Below are positions 1-6,908 of a DNA stretch of 64,000 nucleotides, in pieces (within the stretch, counting starts at the first letter, position 1; each line of letters starts with the position of its first letter). A program made the translations under genes and the position numbers. The DNA is from W0P33-017 sp050872965 (GTDB taxonomy: Bacteria; Bacillota; Clostridia; Lachnospirales; Lachnospiraceae): NCBI GenBank assembly GCA_050872965.1, contig JBNMHW010000004.1, forward strand, positions 3,748-67,747. The letters are read 5' to 3'. Below the pieces are notes generated by a model, which did not search any database, was not told the DNA's origin, and worked only from the letters and a program-made list of their open reading frames with translations.

Positions 1-1523
1 TTCATAGTCTCAATACTGACATTGATCTTGTTGGTCATATCTGCATCTGCACCTACATGAAGATTAAAACTTAATGTATTTGCTACTTCTGCGGTTGCCT
101 TTGTGATTTTAAAAGAACCTTTTTCTGTTGTTCCCTGCGCCTCATTTACTACTTCAGCCGCCTTTGAAGCTGTGATTGTAGATTGACCCGTTAAATCGGT
201 ATCGTCTGCCACATTCCAAGTGGTCTCAGTACCACCCTCCGGTGTAAACTTAACCTCCTTGCCCGCAGCTGCTGCAATTGCAGTTTCAATGTCATTCCAT
301 GTTTTATCACCAGCAGTAAGCTCATTTGCATCTGTATACTTTTTATCGGCAGTTGAATCATAAATTACATTTGCCCCTGCTTTATAAGCATAAAACTTTG
401 TACCGTCTACCTCAATTGTACCAACCTTTGCTAACGCTGTATTTGCTGCCGGAGTTACTCCGTTTACAGTCTCTCCCTTAGCCTTAACTGCTTCCGCAAC
501 CGCAGCTTGTACCACATCAGCATCTTCTCCAATTGTAAATGTTACATCTGTACCCTTTACCGATGTTGCAACGGTACTTCCAACAGTAAAATCATCCGCT
601 GTTTTCTGACCATCAACTTTAGCGGAACCTAATGTGTCGCCAATCTGATTTGCCTGCAATAATTCTGCCTTTGCAAGTGCATATGCCTTATCCTCTGTAA
701 TGATGCTAGAATCCACATCATCCACGCCATCGGCTCCACCTTTTTTATCCACCATCGCTGTATACGTTTTGCCACCGATAGATACTGTTGAGCCACCTTT
801 AATTTTTCCTAATAACGTCGCAACATCTGCTACAGCAGTGCCTTCTGAATCCTTAATGTCCGCACCATCGACATTCCATTTGTAGGTCTCACCATCAATC
901 TGTACGCTTCCAGCAGTGGTGGTATCAATCATGTTTTTCAGTTCTGTATTAGACCTTCCTATGGTATAATTCTTTCCTCCAATTGTAACCGTATCACCAT
1001 AGTCGAGCTTATCCATCTGAAAAACAGCTGTGCCATCCGTGTTATCAATAAGCTTACCCTTTAAACCGGCATCGTGAGCACTCATTGTTTCAACCTTTGT
1101 TCCATCATCACCCTTTAACAGATAAGTCTCATTGAACTTGGTTGTCTCAGATACACGGTCGATCTCTGTTGTCAGCTGGTCGATCTCCGCCTGGATCGCA
1201 TCACGGTCTGCTGTACTGTTCGTTCCGTTTGAAGCCTGGTTTGCCAGCTCGTTCATACGCTGTAACATAGAGTGAACTTCTGTCAGGGCACCTTCTGCGG
1301 TCTGCACTGCAGATACACCGTCCTGTGCGTTTGTAGATGCACGATCCAGACCACGCATCTGCTTTCTCATCTTCTCGGAAATCGTTAATCCTGCTGCATC
1401 ATCTGCTGCACGGTTGATTCTATAGCCTGAAGAAAGCTTCTCAGAAGACTTTGCCTGTGCGCTTGTGGTTACACCTAACATTCTGTTAGAGTTCATTGCT
1501 GTTAAATTGTGCTGTACTACCAT
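1..1523 (-). CDS. fliC: Flagellin, 3' end cut by window edge
   Basis: Subunit of the flagellar filament, exported by the flagellar type III system. The N-terminus is classical D0/D1 flagellin: it starts MVVQHNLTAMNSNRMLG, followed by the SSGYRINRAADDAAGLTISE block and long helical heptads up to about residue 130. The rest of the visible protein is the variable surface-exposed part, rich in Thr, Lys, Asp and Gly. The C-terminal D1/D0 helices lie beyond base 1. The ATG at 1523 is set by a GGAGG seven bases upstream. The gene follows the csrA-like gene on the same strand after 120 bp, and its leader carries two GGA sites suited to CsrA control. No sigma-28 promoter is visible between csrA and this gene, so its transcription probably comes from upstream of csrA. 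Confidence 0.96.
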   Translation of the reverse strand, partial: MVVQHNLTAMNSNRMLGVTTSAQAKSSEKLSSGYRINRAADDAAGLTISEKMRKQMRGLDRASTNAQDGVSAVQTAEGALTEVHSMLQRMNELANQASNGTNSTADRDAIQAEIDQLTTEIDRVSETTKFNETYLLKGDDGTKVETMSAHDAGLKGKLIDNTDGTAVFQMDKLDYGDTVTIGGKNYTIGRSNTELKNMIDTTTAGSVQIDGETYKWNVDGADIKDSEGTAVADVATLLGKIKGGSTVSIGGKTYTAMVDKKGGADGVDDVDSSIITEDKAYALAKAELLQANQIGDTLGSAKVDGQKTADDFTVGSTVATSVKGTDVTFTIGEDADVVQAAVAEAVKAKGETVNGVTPAANTALAKVGTIEVDGTKFYAYKAGANVIYDSTADKKYTDANELTAGDKTWNDIETAIAAAAGKEVKFTPEGGTETTWNVADDTDLTGQSTITASKAAEVVNEAQGTTEKGSFKITKATAEVANTLSFNLHVGADADMTNKINVSIETM

Positions 1524-1527
1524 AATT

Positions 1528-1568
1528 TTACCTCCGTGTGTGATATGTTGTGGGATTCCTTTCCCACA
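1528..1568 (-). promoter_or_regulatory. fliC leader: two candidate CsrA-binding sites
   Basis: On the minus-strand RNA, 1568-1549 folds into a perfect 7-bp stem (UGUGGGA/UCCCACA) with a six-base loop AAGGAA, which puts a GGA in the apical loop. A second GGA lies in the Shine-Dalgarno (ACACGGAGG, 1531-1539), seven bases before the fliC ATG. A loop GGA plus a GGA over the ribosome binding site is the known layout of the CsrA-repressed hag leader of Bacillus subtilis. The structure is seen; the binding is inferred. Confidence 0.65.
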
Positions 1569-1643
1569 TTTGATAAGTTAATAGTGTATGATTATAATAA
1601 AGAAGAGAGCCTAGGATATCTCTGCATTATTACCGAATGGATG

Positions 1644-1916
1644 TCACTCTGCCGTGACCTGTTTTTTCTGATTCATCTGCTTTTTTTCCCGCCGGATGAT
1701 ATCAACGATCTCCTTCTGTGCCTGCGGTGAGAGCTTGCGCTCCGGCTGATAGGGAGTGGCGCTTCCTCTTCCGTTTGCGGTGCTGCGTGCGATGTTCATC
1801 TCTCTCGGTGCGTCAACGAGCAAATGTATGTTGTTTGCCGAGCCTCCTGAGAATACGACTCTGATATCTTCTCCAATGTCAATGAAATCGCCGGGATGAA
1901 GTGTCAGTTTTAACAT
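1644..1916 (-). CDS. csrA: CsrA-family translational regulator with C-terminal extension
   Basis: CsrA dimers bind GGA-containing hairpins and block translation; in Firmicutes the main target is flagellin mRNA. Residues 1-48 follow the CsrA fold: MLKLTLHPGDFIDIGEDIRV aligns with the MLxLTRxxGExxxIGDDI start, and DAPREMNIARS with the DAPKEVxVHRxE region, keeping Leu4 and the RNA-binding Arg near position 44. The protein is 90 aa, against 60-75 in the family. The extra tail from about residue 50 (RGSATPYQPERKLSPQAQKE and a Lys/Gln-rich end) is not part of the standard fold. GGAGG lies just before the ATG at 1916. The gene stands directly upstream of fliC; no fliW is visible in the window. Confidence 0.82.
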   Translation of the reverse strand: MLKLTLHPGDFIDIGEDIRVVFSGGSANNIHLLVDAPREMNIARSTANGRGSATPYQPERKLSPQAQKEIVDIIRREKKQMNQKKQVTAE

Positions 1917-1991
1917 AAAAGCCTCCTTGCTTTTTGTTGCCAGACATCTGTCAGAAGCTGCCGGTGGCAGATTCTATCGTTCTGACTATCC

Positions 1992-2019
1992 GCAACATTT
2001 TGTATAAAGTGTTGCATTT
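1992..2019 (+). repeat. Left inverted repeat of candidate inverton
   Basis: GCAACA and TGTTGC arms surround a 12-bp spacer, the usual form of a tyrosine-recombinase core site. Its reverse complement recurs at 2711-2738. It lies 76 bp upstream of the csrA start. Confidence 0.8.
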
Positions 2020-2062
2020 AGCAAAAAACATTCGCATATGGACATGCGGGAAAGGACGACAA

Positions 2063-2641
2063 ATGAGTACAACACAACCAATCAGAAACGGAGAAGACGT
2101 ACACAAGCTCATCGACTACTACGAACAGGAGGAACCAAACCTGCGCAACCACACGCTGATCATATTCGCGCTGCACACGGCACTGCGGATCAGCGACATT
2201 CTTGCCCTGCGCTGGGAGAATGTTTATCACTTTGGGAAAAAGGAATATGTTCCGCATTTACGCGTTTATGAGAAAAAGACAGAGAAGATCAGCACGCTCG
2301 CTTTTAATCAGAATGTGATACAGGCATTAGAGGAATATCGGATTGTCAGGAATCCCCAGCCGGAGGATTATATTTTTTCCAAACAAAACAATCCTTCACA
2401 TCCGCTCTGCCGCTCGCAGGCATACCGGATCGTCAAGAAAGCTGCTGAAGCGACGCTGAACGAGCCACACATCAGTTGCCATTCCCTACGGAAAACCTTT
2501 GGCTATCATGCATGGAAACGTGGATTTTCGCCTGTGCTGATCATGGATGTATACAATCATTCTTCTTTTGTGATCACGCGGAGATATCTTGGAATCGATC
2601 AGGATGACCGGGATGAATTGTTCAAAAAACTGGATTACTAA
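2063..2641 (+). CDS. Stand-alone tyrosine recombinase (FimB/RecV size class)
   Basis: A site-specific DNA recombinase of 192 aa consisting only of the catalytic domain, without the N-terminal SAM-like arm of phage integrases. The full catalytic set is visible: Arg in HTALRISDIL, Lys in the beta-hairpin around YEKKTEK, HSLRKTF (H-x-x-R), His in YNHSSFVITRR, and the nucleophile Tyr in RRYLGI. The length fits known promoter invertases such as FimB/FimE and RecV of Clostridioides difficile. The ATG at 2063 is preferred over the upstream ATG at 1934 because AAAGGA lies six bases before it and the upstream codons do not resemble the family. It is bracketed by inverted repeats, divergent from csrA-fliC, and probably acts on those repeats. 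It could instead be the transposition enzyme of a small mobile element. Confidence 0.85.
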   Translation: MSTTQPIRNGEDVHKLIDYYEQEEPNLRNHTLIIFALHTALRISDILALRWENVYHFGKKEYVPHLRVYEKKTEKISTLAFNQNVIQALEEYRIVRNPQPEDYIFSKQNNPSHPLCRSQAYRIVKKAAEATLNEPHISCHSLRKTFGYHAWKRGFSPVLIMDVYNHSSFVITRRYLGIDQDDRDELFKKLDY

Positions 2642-2669
2642 TTTTTTTATATTTTTTATTTTTAGGGGT

Positions 2670-2695
2670 TAAGATTTGAGAGAAATATCCGAAAT
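2670..2695 (+). promoter_or_regulatory. Sigma-28-like promoter inside the candidate inverton
   Basis: TAAG, a 15-bp spacer, then CCGAAAT. This is one mismatch per box from the Bacillus sigma-D consensus TAAA-N14-16-CCGATAT. As sequenced it points right, into the hairpin/T-tract at 2705-2750; after inversion it would point at csrA-fliC. Confidence 0.5.
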
Positions 2696-2704
2696 ACTGA
2701 GTGT

Positions 2705-2750
2705 AAGGAAAAATGCAACACTTTATACAGTTTGTTGCATTTTTCCTTTT
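2705..2750 (+). terminator. Intrinsic terminator built on the right inverted repeat
   Basis: A perfect 16-bp stem (2705-2720 with 2733-2748) with a 12-base loop is followed by a T run. It ends transcription from the recombinase gene and from the sigma-28-like promoter in the present orientation. It shares the stem arm with the recombination repeat; the left repeat has no T-tract and should not terminate. Confidence 0.7.
2711..2738 (-). repeat. Right inverted repeat of candidate inverton
   Basis: Reverse complement of 1992-2019 with three central mismatches. Arms AAATGCAACA and TGTTGCATTT flank the spacer. Confidence 0.8.
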
Positions 2751-2957
2751 TTTATACACAATTATAGATTCAATTGTGAATATTTGGTGTAACTATCCAG
2801 CACGGGTCGAAGCAAAACTGTAAATGTACGAAGCAGTTACTATTCGGTGACGAATTCCGGTTTTCGGTCTCGAAATGACGTTGTCAGGGACAAATTTTTG
2901 TTAGTTATGGGTAAGAAAGTTTAGCGTTTTCAAAGGTGTTTTTTTGCGCAAACACGC

Positions 2958-2986
2958 TTGAATCGGTGCATATCATGTGCTATAGT
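2958..2986 (+). promoter_or_regulatory. Promoter of the cation efflux gene
   Basis: TTGAAT, 17-bp spacer, TATAGT, followed by a 45-bp leader to the GGAGGGGG ribosome binding site. The rest of 2751-2957 holds nothing I recognise. Confidence 0.6.
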
Positions 2987-3033
2987 GCAAGGAAACATAA
3001 ACGACGGTCCGCTGATCTCGGAGGGGGAATTTT

Positions 3034-3927
3034 ATGACTACGACTGTTACCAAAACTATTAATTATGAAAAAAGCGCGACAAAAGTCGCGCTCGTTACGA
3101 TCATATGGAACATTATTTTATCCATCGGAAAACTGTTGGCAGGAATCATCGCTCATTCCGGCGCGATGATCTCAGATGCCGTCCACTCGGCGTCCGATGT
3201 GTTCAGTTCGATCATCGTCATCATCGGCGTGCGCATCGCCAGCCGTGATTCCGATAAAGAGCATCCTTACGGACATGAGCGTCTGGAATGCGTTGCCTCG
3301 GTCATCCTCGCGACCGTATTGTGTATCACCGGTATCGGTATCGGCATCAATGCCTGTCAGGACATCTTTGCCGGAAGCTATGCGAATCTGGCAGTTCCCG
3401 GCGTATTGGCACTGATTGCCGCGCTCGTATCGATCATCGTCAAGGAAGGCATGTTCTGGTACACCCGACATTATGCCAAAAAGCTTGATTCCGGAGCACT
3501 GATGGCTGATGCATGGCATCACCGCTCCGATGCACTCTCTTCCGTCGGTGCCCTGATCGGTATCGGCGGTGCGCGTCTCGGTTATCCGATCCTCGACTCT
3601 GTTGCCAGCGTTGTGATCTGCATCTTTATCGTCAAGGCTGCCTATGATATCTTCATGGATGCCATGGACAAAATGGTCGATAAAGCCTGCGATGAAGCGA
3701 CCGAACAGATGCTGCGTGACTGCGTGCTCAGTGTTCCCGGCGTCGAGGGCATTGACCTTTTGATGACCCGTGTCTTCGGCAATAAAGTCTATGTGGATGT
3801 GGAGATCCGCGCAAACGGTCAGGAGACCCTGAGCGAGTCCCACGATATCGCGGAGGCTGTGCACAGCCGCATCGAAACGACTTTCCCGAAAGTAAAACAT
3901 ATCATGGTACACGTAAATCCTGCCTGA
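3034..3927 (+). CDS. Cation diffusion facilitator (Zn/Fe/Mn-type efflux)
   Basis: A 297-aa inner-membrane antiporter that exports divalent metal against protons. Six membrane segments occupy roughly residues 18-205 and a cytosolic ferredoxin-like domain fills residues 215-297. The transport-site signatures are visible in TM2 (SDAVHSASDVFSS) and TM5 (WHHRSD, the H-x-x-x-D pair). After TM2 the conserved DKEHPYGHERLE loop is also present. The start has a strong GGAGGGGG six bases upstream. It is a single-gene unit with its own promoter and a terminator overlapping the stop codon. The metal cannot be read from sequence; H-x-x-x-D in TM5 is common in zinc transporters. Confidence 0.9.
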   Translation: MTTTVTKTINYEKSATKVALVTIIWNIILSIGKLLAGIIAHSGAMISDAVHSASDVFSSIIVIIGVRIASRDSDKEHPYGHERLECVASVILATVLCITGIGIGINACQDIFAGSYANLAVPGVLALIAALVSIIVKEGMFWYTRHYAKKLDSGALMADAWHHRSDALSSVGALIGIGGARLGYPILDSVASVVICIFIVKAAYDIFMDAMDKMVDKACDEATEQMLRDCVLSVPGVEGIDLLMTRVFGNKVYVDVEIRANGQETLSESHDIAEAVHSRIETTFPKVKHIMVHVNPA

Positions 3928-3950
3928 ATTCAGGCAGGATTTATTTCTTT
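3916..3950 (+). terminator. Intrinsic terminator after the efflux gene
   Basis: A 26-bp perfect palindrome (3916-3941, centred on GAATTC) overlaps the TGA stop and is followed by a T-rich run. It can also serve the convergent minus-strand gene. Confidence 0.85.
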
Positions 3951-3961
3951 ACATCATTTTT

Positions 3962-4987
3962 TTATACGCTTACTTTTCCGGCTAATACCTGCATATAATC
4001 CTCATAGTTTCGCTTCAGAAGCTTTGGTGTATCCAATCCATACGGACACTTGCTCTTGCATTTTCCACAGTTTAGACACCCTTCTATTTTTTTCATGCGC
4101 TCCTGTCCTTCTTCTGACAGCCAGCCCGCTGAGGGTGAACGCCGCAGAAGCAATGACATTCTCGCACAGTTATTGATCTCTATCCCGGCAGGACACGGCA
4201 TGCAATAGCCGCAGCCTCTGCAGAAATCTCCGGACAGCATTTCTCTGTCTTTCCTTATGACCTCCTGAAGCTCTTCTGTCATTTCCGGTGCCTCTTTGCC
4301 AAATGCCAAAAATTCATCCAGCTCCCGCTCCCGCTGTACGCCCCAGATCGGCAGCACATTGTCAAACTGATCCGCATATGCATAGGCGGCAGCCGCATTT
4401 GTGATCAAGCCACCGGACAGGGATTTCATAGCGATAAATCCCATATCTGCTTCCCTGCACATGGATACGATCTCCAGATCCTTTTCTGTCGCCAGATAGC
4501 AGAACGGAAACTGCAGTGTCTCATACAGACCGCTCATAATGGCCTCTTTTGCCACTGCGAGCCTATGGTTCGTAATACCGATGTGTCGGATCTTTCCCTC
4601 TGCTTTCGCCTGTAAAGCTGCATCGTAGAGTCCGTCTGCTCCGCCCGGCTTCGGGCAAAATGCAGGATTGTGGAACTGATAAATATCTATATAATCTGTC
4701 TGTAAATGCTCTAAGCTTGCCTGCAGATCTTTCCAAAAATCATCCGCATTCTGCGCCGTTGTTTTTGTAGCAATCACCACTTTTTCCCGCATACCCGCAA
4801 ATGCCAGTCCTACTTTATGCTCACTGTCGGAGTATGCCCGTGCCGTATCAAAAAATGTGATACCATTTTCATATGCCTTGCGAAGCAATGCCACAGCAGC
4901 ATCATCAGAGATTCGCTGTATCGGCAATGCTCCGAAGCCATTTTTATCTACTACGATCTGTGTCTTGCCTAATCTTACTGTGCTCAT
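3962..4987 (-). CDS. Aldo/keto reductase with C-terminal 4Fe-4S domain
   Basis: A cytosolic 341-aa oxidoreductase. Residues 1-260 form the AKR barrel with the catalytic set visible: Asp and Tyr in FFDTARAYSDSE, Lys in VIATKTT and His in IYQFHNP. Residues 265-325 carry two ferredoxin-like cysteine clusters (CRGCGYCMPCP and CLNCGKCKSKCP), so it is the iron-sulfur fused AKR type common in anaerobes. The start has GAGGGGAC directly upstream. Gene order is convergent with the efflux gene and co-directional with the ABC operon 60 bp upstream. Substrate unknown. Confidence 0.9.
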   Translation of the reverse strand: MSTVRLGKTQIVVDKNGFGALPIQRISDDAAVALLRKAYENGITFFDTARAYSDSEHKVGLAFAGMREKVVIATKTTAQNADDFWKDLQASLEHLQTDYIDIYQFHNPAFCPKPGGADGLYDAALQAKAEGKIRHIGITNHRLAVAKEAIMSGLYETLQFPFCYLATEKDLEIVSMCREADMGFIAMKSLSGGLITNAAAAYAYADQFDNVLPIWGVQRERELDEFLAFGKEAPEMTEELQEVIRKDREMLSGDFCRGCGYCMPCPAGIEINNCARMSLLLRRSPSAGWLSEEGQERMKKIEGCLNCGKCKSKCPYGLDTPKLLKRNYEDYMQVLAGKVSV

Positions 4988-5051
4988 AATGTCCCCTCTT
5001 TTTCATAAATGTACATTTTCTTCCACTCCGAATGTTCTCCCTCACTTCACA

Positions 5052-6908
5052 CTAGGAGATCTGTCTGGTCTGTGTGTCATTCTCGAACTGACTCTCATAC
5101 AGATCGGCATAGAAGCCGCCCAGCGCGATCAGTTCATCATGCGTACCCTGTTCGATGATATCTCCATCCTTCATGACCAGTATCAGATCCGCATTTTTGA
5201 TCGTTGACAGGCGGTGTGCGATGACAAAGCTCGTTCTGCCCTTCATCAGGTTATCCATCGCCTTCTGGATCCGCTGCTCGGTACGTGTATCGACGGAGCT
5301 GGTCGCCTCGTCTAAGATCATGATCGGATTGTCTGCCAGGATCGCACGCGCGATCGTGAGCAGCTGCTTCTGTCCCTGTGAAACGTTGCTCGCTTCCTCA
5401 TTGAGTTCCATCTGATAACCACCCGGTAATGTCTGGATGAAATGATGTGCATGTGCTGCCTTGGCCGCGGCAATGACTTCCTCGTCCGTGGCATCCAGTC
5501 TGCCGTAGCGGATATTTTCCATGATCGTTCCCTTGAACAGCCATGTATCCTGCAGTACCATACCGAACTGACGGCGCAGATCGTCTCTGTTAAAATCTCT
5601 GATATCGTGTCCGTCTACATAGATCGCACCTTTATTTACATTATAAAAACGCATGAGCAGCTTGACCATCGTGGTCTTTCCGGCTCCGGTCGGGCCGACG
5701 ATCGCTACGGTCTGTCCTGCCTTCACATCACTGCTAAAGTCGTGAATGATGATCTTCTCCGGATCATAGCCGAACTGTACGTGTGAGAACGACACATCGC
5801 CCCTGGCCTCTCCGATCTCTACCGGATGCTCTGCGAGGCTGCTCTCCTCCTCTTCCTCGAGGAACTCAAACACACGCTCCGCTGCCGCTGCCATTGACTG
5901 CAGCATATTGGATATCTGCGCGAGCTGATTGATCGGCTGGGTAAAGTTGCGCACATACTGGATGAATGCCTGGATATCTCCGACCTCGATCACACGCTTG
6001 GCTGCCAGGAAACTACCGGATACTGCGACTGCGACATAGCCGAGATTACCAACAAACACCATGATCGGCTGCATCATACCTGAGAAGAACTGTGATTTCC
6101 ATGCTGATTCATACAGTTTGGCATTCGTCTCATCAAAGGTACGGATGGACTGTTCCTCACGGTTAAACGCCTTGATGACCTGATAACCGCTGTAGATCTC
6201 CTCGACCTGTCCGTTGACTTCACCGAGATACTTCTGATGATTTTTGAAGTGCTTTTGTGAAAACTTCATCACACACATCATCAGTGCCATGGACACAGGC
6301 AGGATCACGAGCGCGATCAACGTCATGAGCGGGCTGATCGTCAGCATCATGATCAATACTCCGATGATCGTCGCTACGGATGTGATGAGCTGTGTCACGG
6401 ACTGGTTCAGGCTCTGCCCCATCGTATCCACATCGTTCGTGATACGCGAGAGCACTTCACCGACAGTACGCGACTCAAAATACTTCATCGGCATGCGGTT
6501 GATCTTCTCCGAAATCTCACGGCGCATGCGGAAAGTCATCTTCTGTGAGATTCCTGTCATGATCCAGCCCTGTATAAATGAAAACAGTGCACTGCATATA
6601 TAGATGCACAATAGTCCGACCAGAATCCTGCCAATCTTGGTAAAATCTATGCCGCTGCCGCCGGACAGCTTGCTCATCAGTCCGTTAAACAATTCTGTCG
6701 TCGCACGGCTGAGAATCTTCGGTCCGATGACGTTAAATACGGTACTGGCGATCGCAAAGATCAGCACGACAACCAATGCCGGCTTGTAGCTGCCCATGTA
6801 GGACAAGATCTTGCCGATCGTGCCCTTAAAATCCTTTGCCTTTTCCACCGGAGCTCCGGGACCGTGTCCCATCGGGCCTCTTCTGGGACGATTTCCTGTC
6901 TGTGCCAT
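5052..6908 (-). CDS. ABC exporter half-transporter with canonical ATPase site
   Basis: A 618-aa membrane protein: six-helix exporter domain (about residues 38-330) and nucleotide-binding domain (370-610). Walker A is GPTGAGKTT, the signature is the variant NVSQGQKQ, and Walker B with catalytic Glu is MILDEATSSVD, followed by the H-loop AHRLS. It overlaps the stop of the upstream ABC gene by the TGATG arrangement, so the two are translationally coupled and almost certainly form a heterodimer of the TM287/288 or BmrCD type. Likely role: drug or lipid/peptide export. An unusual Gly/Pro-rich cytosolic N-terminus precedes TM1. Confidence 0.92.
   Translation of the reverse strand: MAQTGNRPRRGPMGHGPGAPVEKAKDFKGTIGKILSYMGSYKPALVVVLIFAIASTVFNVIGPKILSRATTELFNGLMSKLSGGSGIDFTKIGRILVGLLCIYICSALFSFIQGWIMTGISQKMTFRMRREISEKINRMPMKYFESRTVGEVLSRITNDVDTMGQSLNQSVTQLITSVATIIGVLIMMLTISPLMTLIALVILPVSMALMMCVMKFSQKHFKNHQKYLGEVNGQVEEIYSGYQVIKAFNREEQSIRTFDETNAKLYESAWKSQFFSGMMQPIMVFVGNLGYVAVAVSGSFLAAKRVIEVGDIQAFIQYVRNFTQPINQLAQISNMLQSMAAAAERVFEFLEEEEESSLAEHPVEIGEARGDVSFSHVQFGYDPEKIIIHDFSSDVKAGQTVAIVGPTGAGKTTMVKLLMRFYNVNKGAIYVDGHDIRDFNRDDLRRQFGMVLQDTWLFKGTIMENIRYGRLDATDEEVIAAAKAAHAHHFIQTLPGGYQMELNEEASNVSQGQKQLLTIARAILADNPIMILDEATSSVDTRTEQRIQKAMDNLMKGRTSFVIAHRLSTIKNADLILVMKDGDIIEQGTHDELIALGGFYADLYESQFENDTQTRQIS

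Larger units (their letters stand above)
1992..2738. other. Candidate invertible segment carrying its own recombinase
   Basis: Inverted repeats at 1992-2019 and 2711-2738 match at 25 of 28 positions, with 19 contiguous identical bases (2001-2019 against 2711-2729), and enclose a FimB/RecV-sized tyrosine recombinase gene. Inside the right end sits a sigma-28-like promoter pointing away from csrA-fliC. Inverting the segment would turn that promoter toward csrA, about 110 nt from its start codon. The repeats and motifs are seen directly; the inversion is inferred. Confidence 0.6.

Noticed and set aside
1965..2020. A GCGGATAG box in the minus strand at the left repeat that resembles a sigma-28 -10.
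   Set aside because: The nearest TAAA lies 23 bases upstream, well outside the 14-16 allowed.
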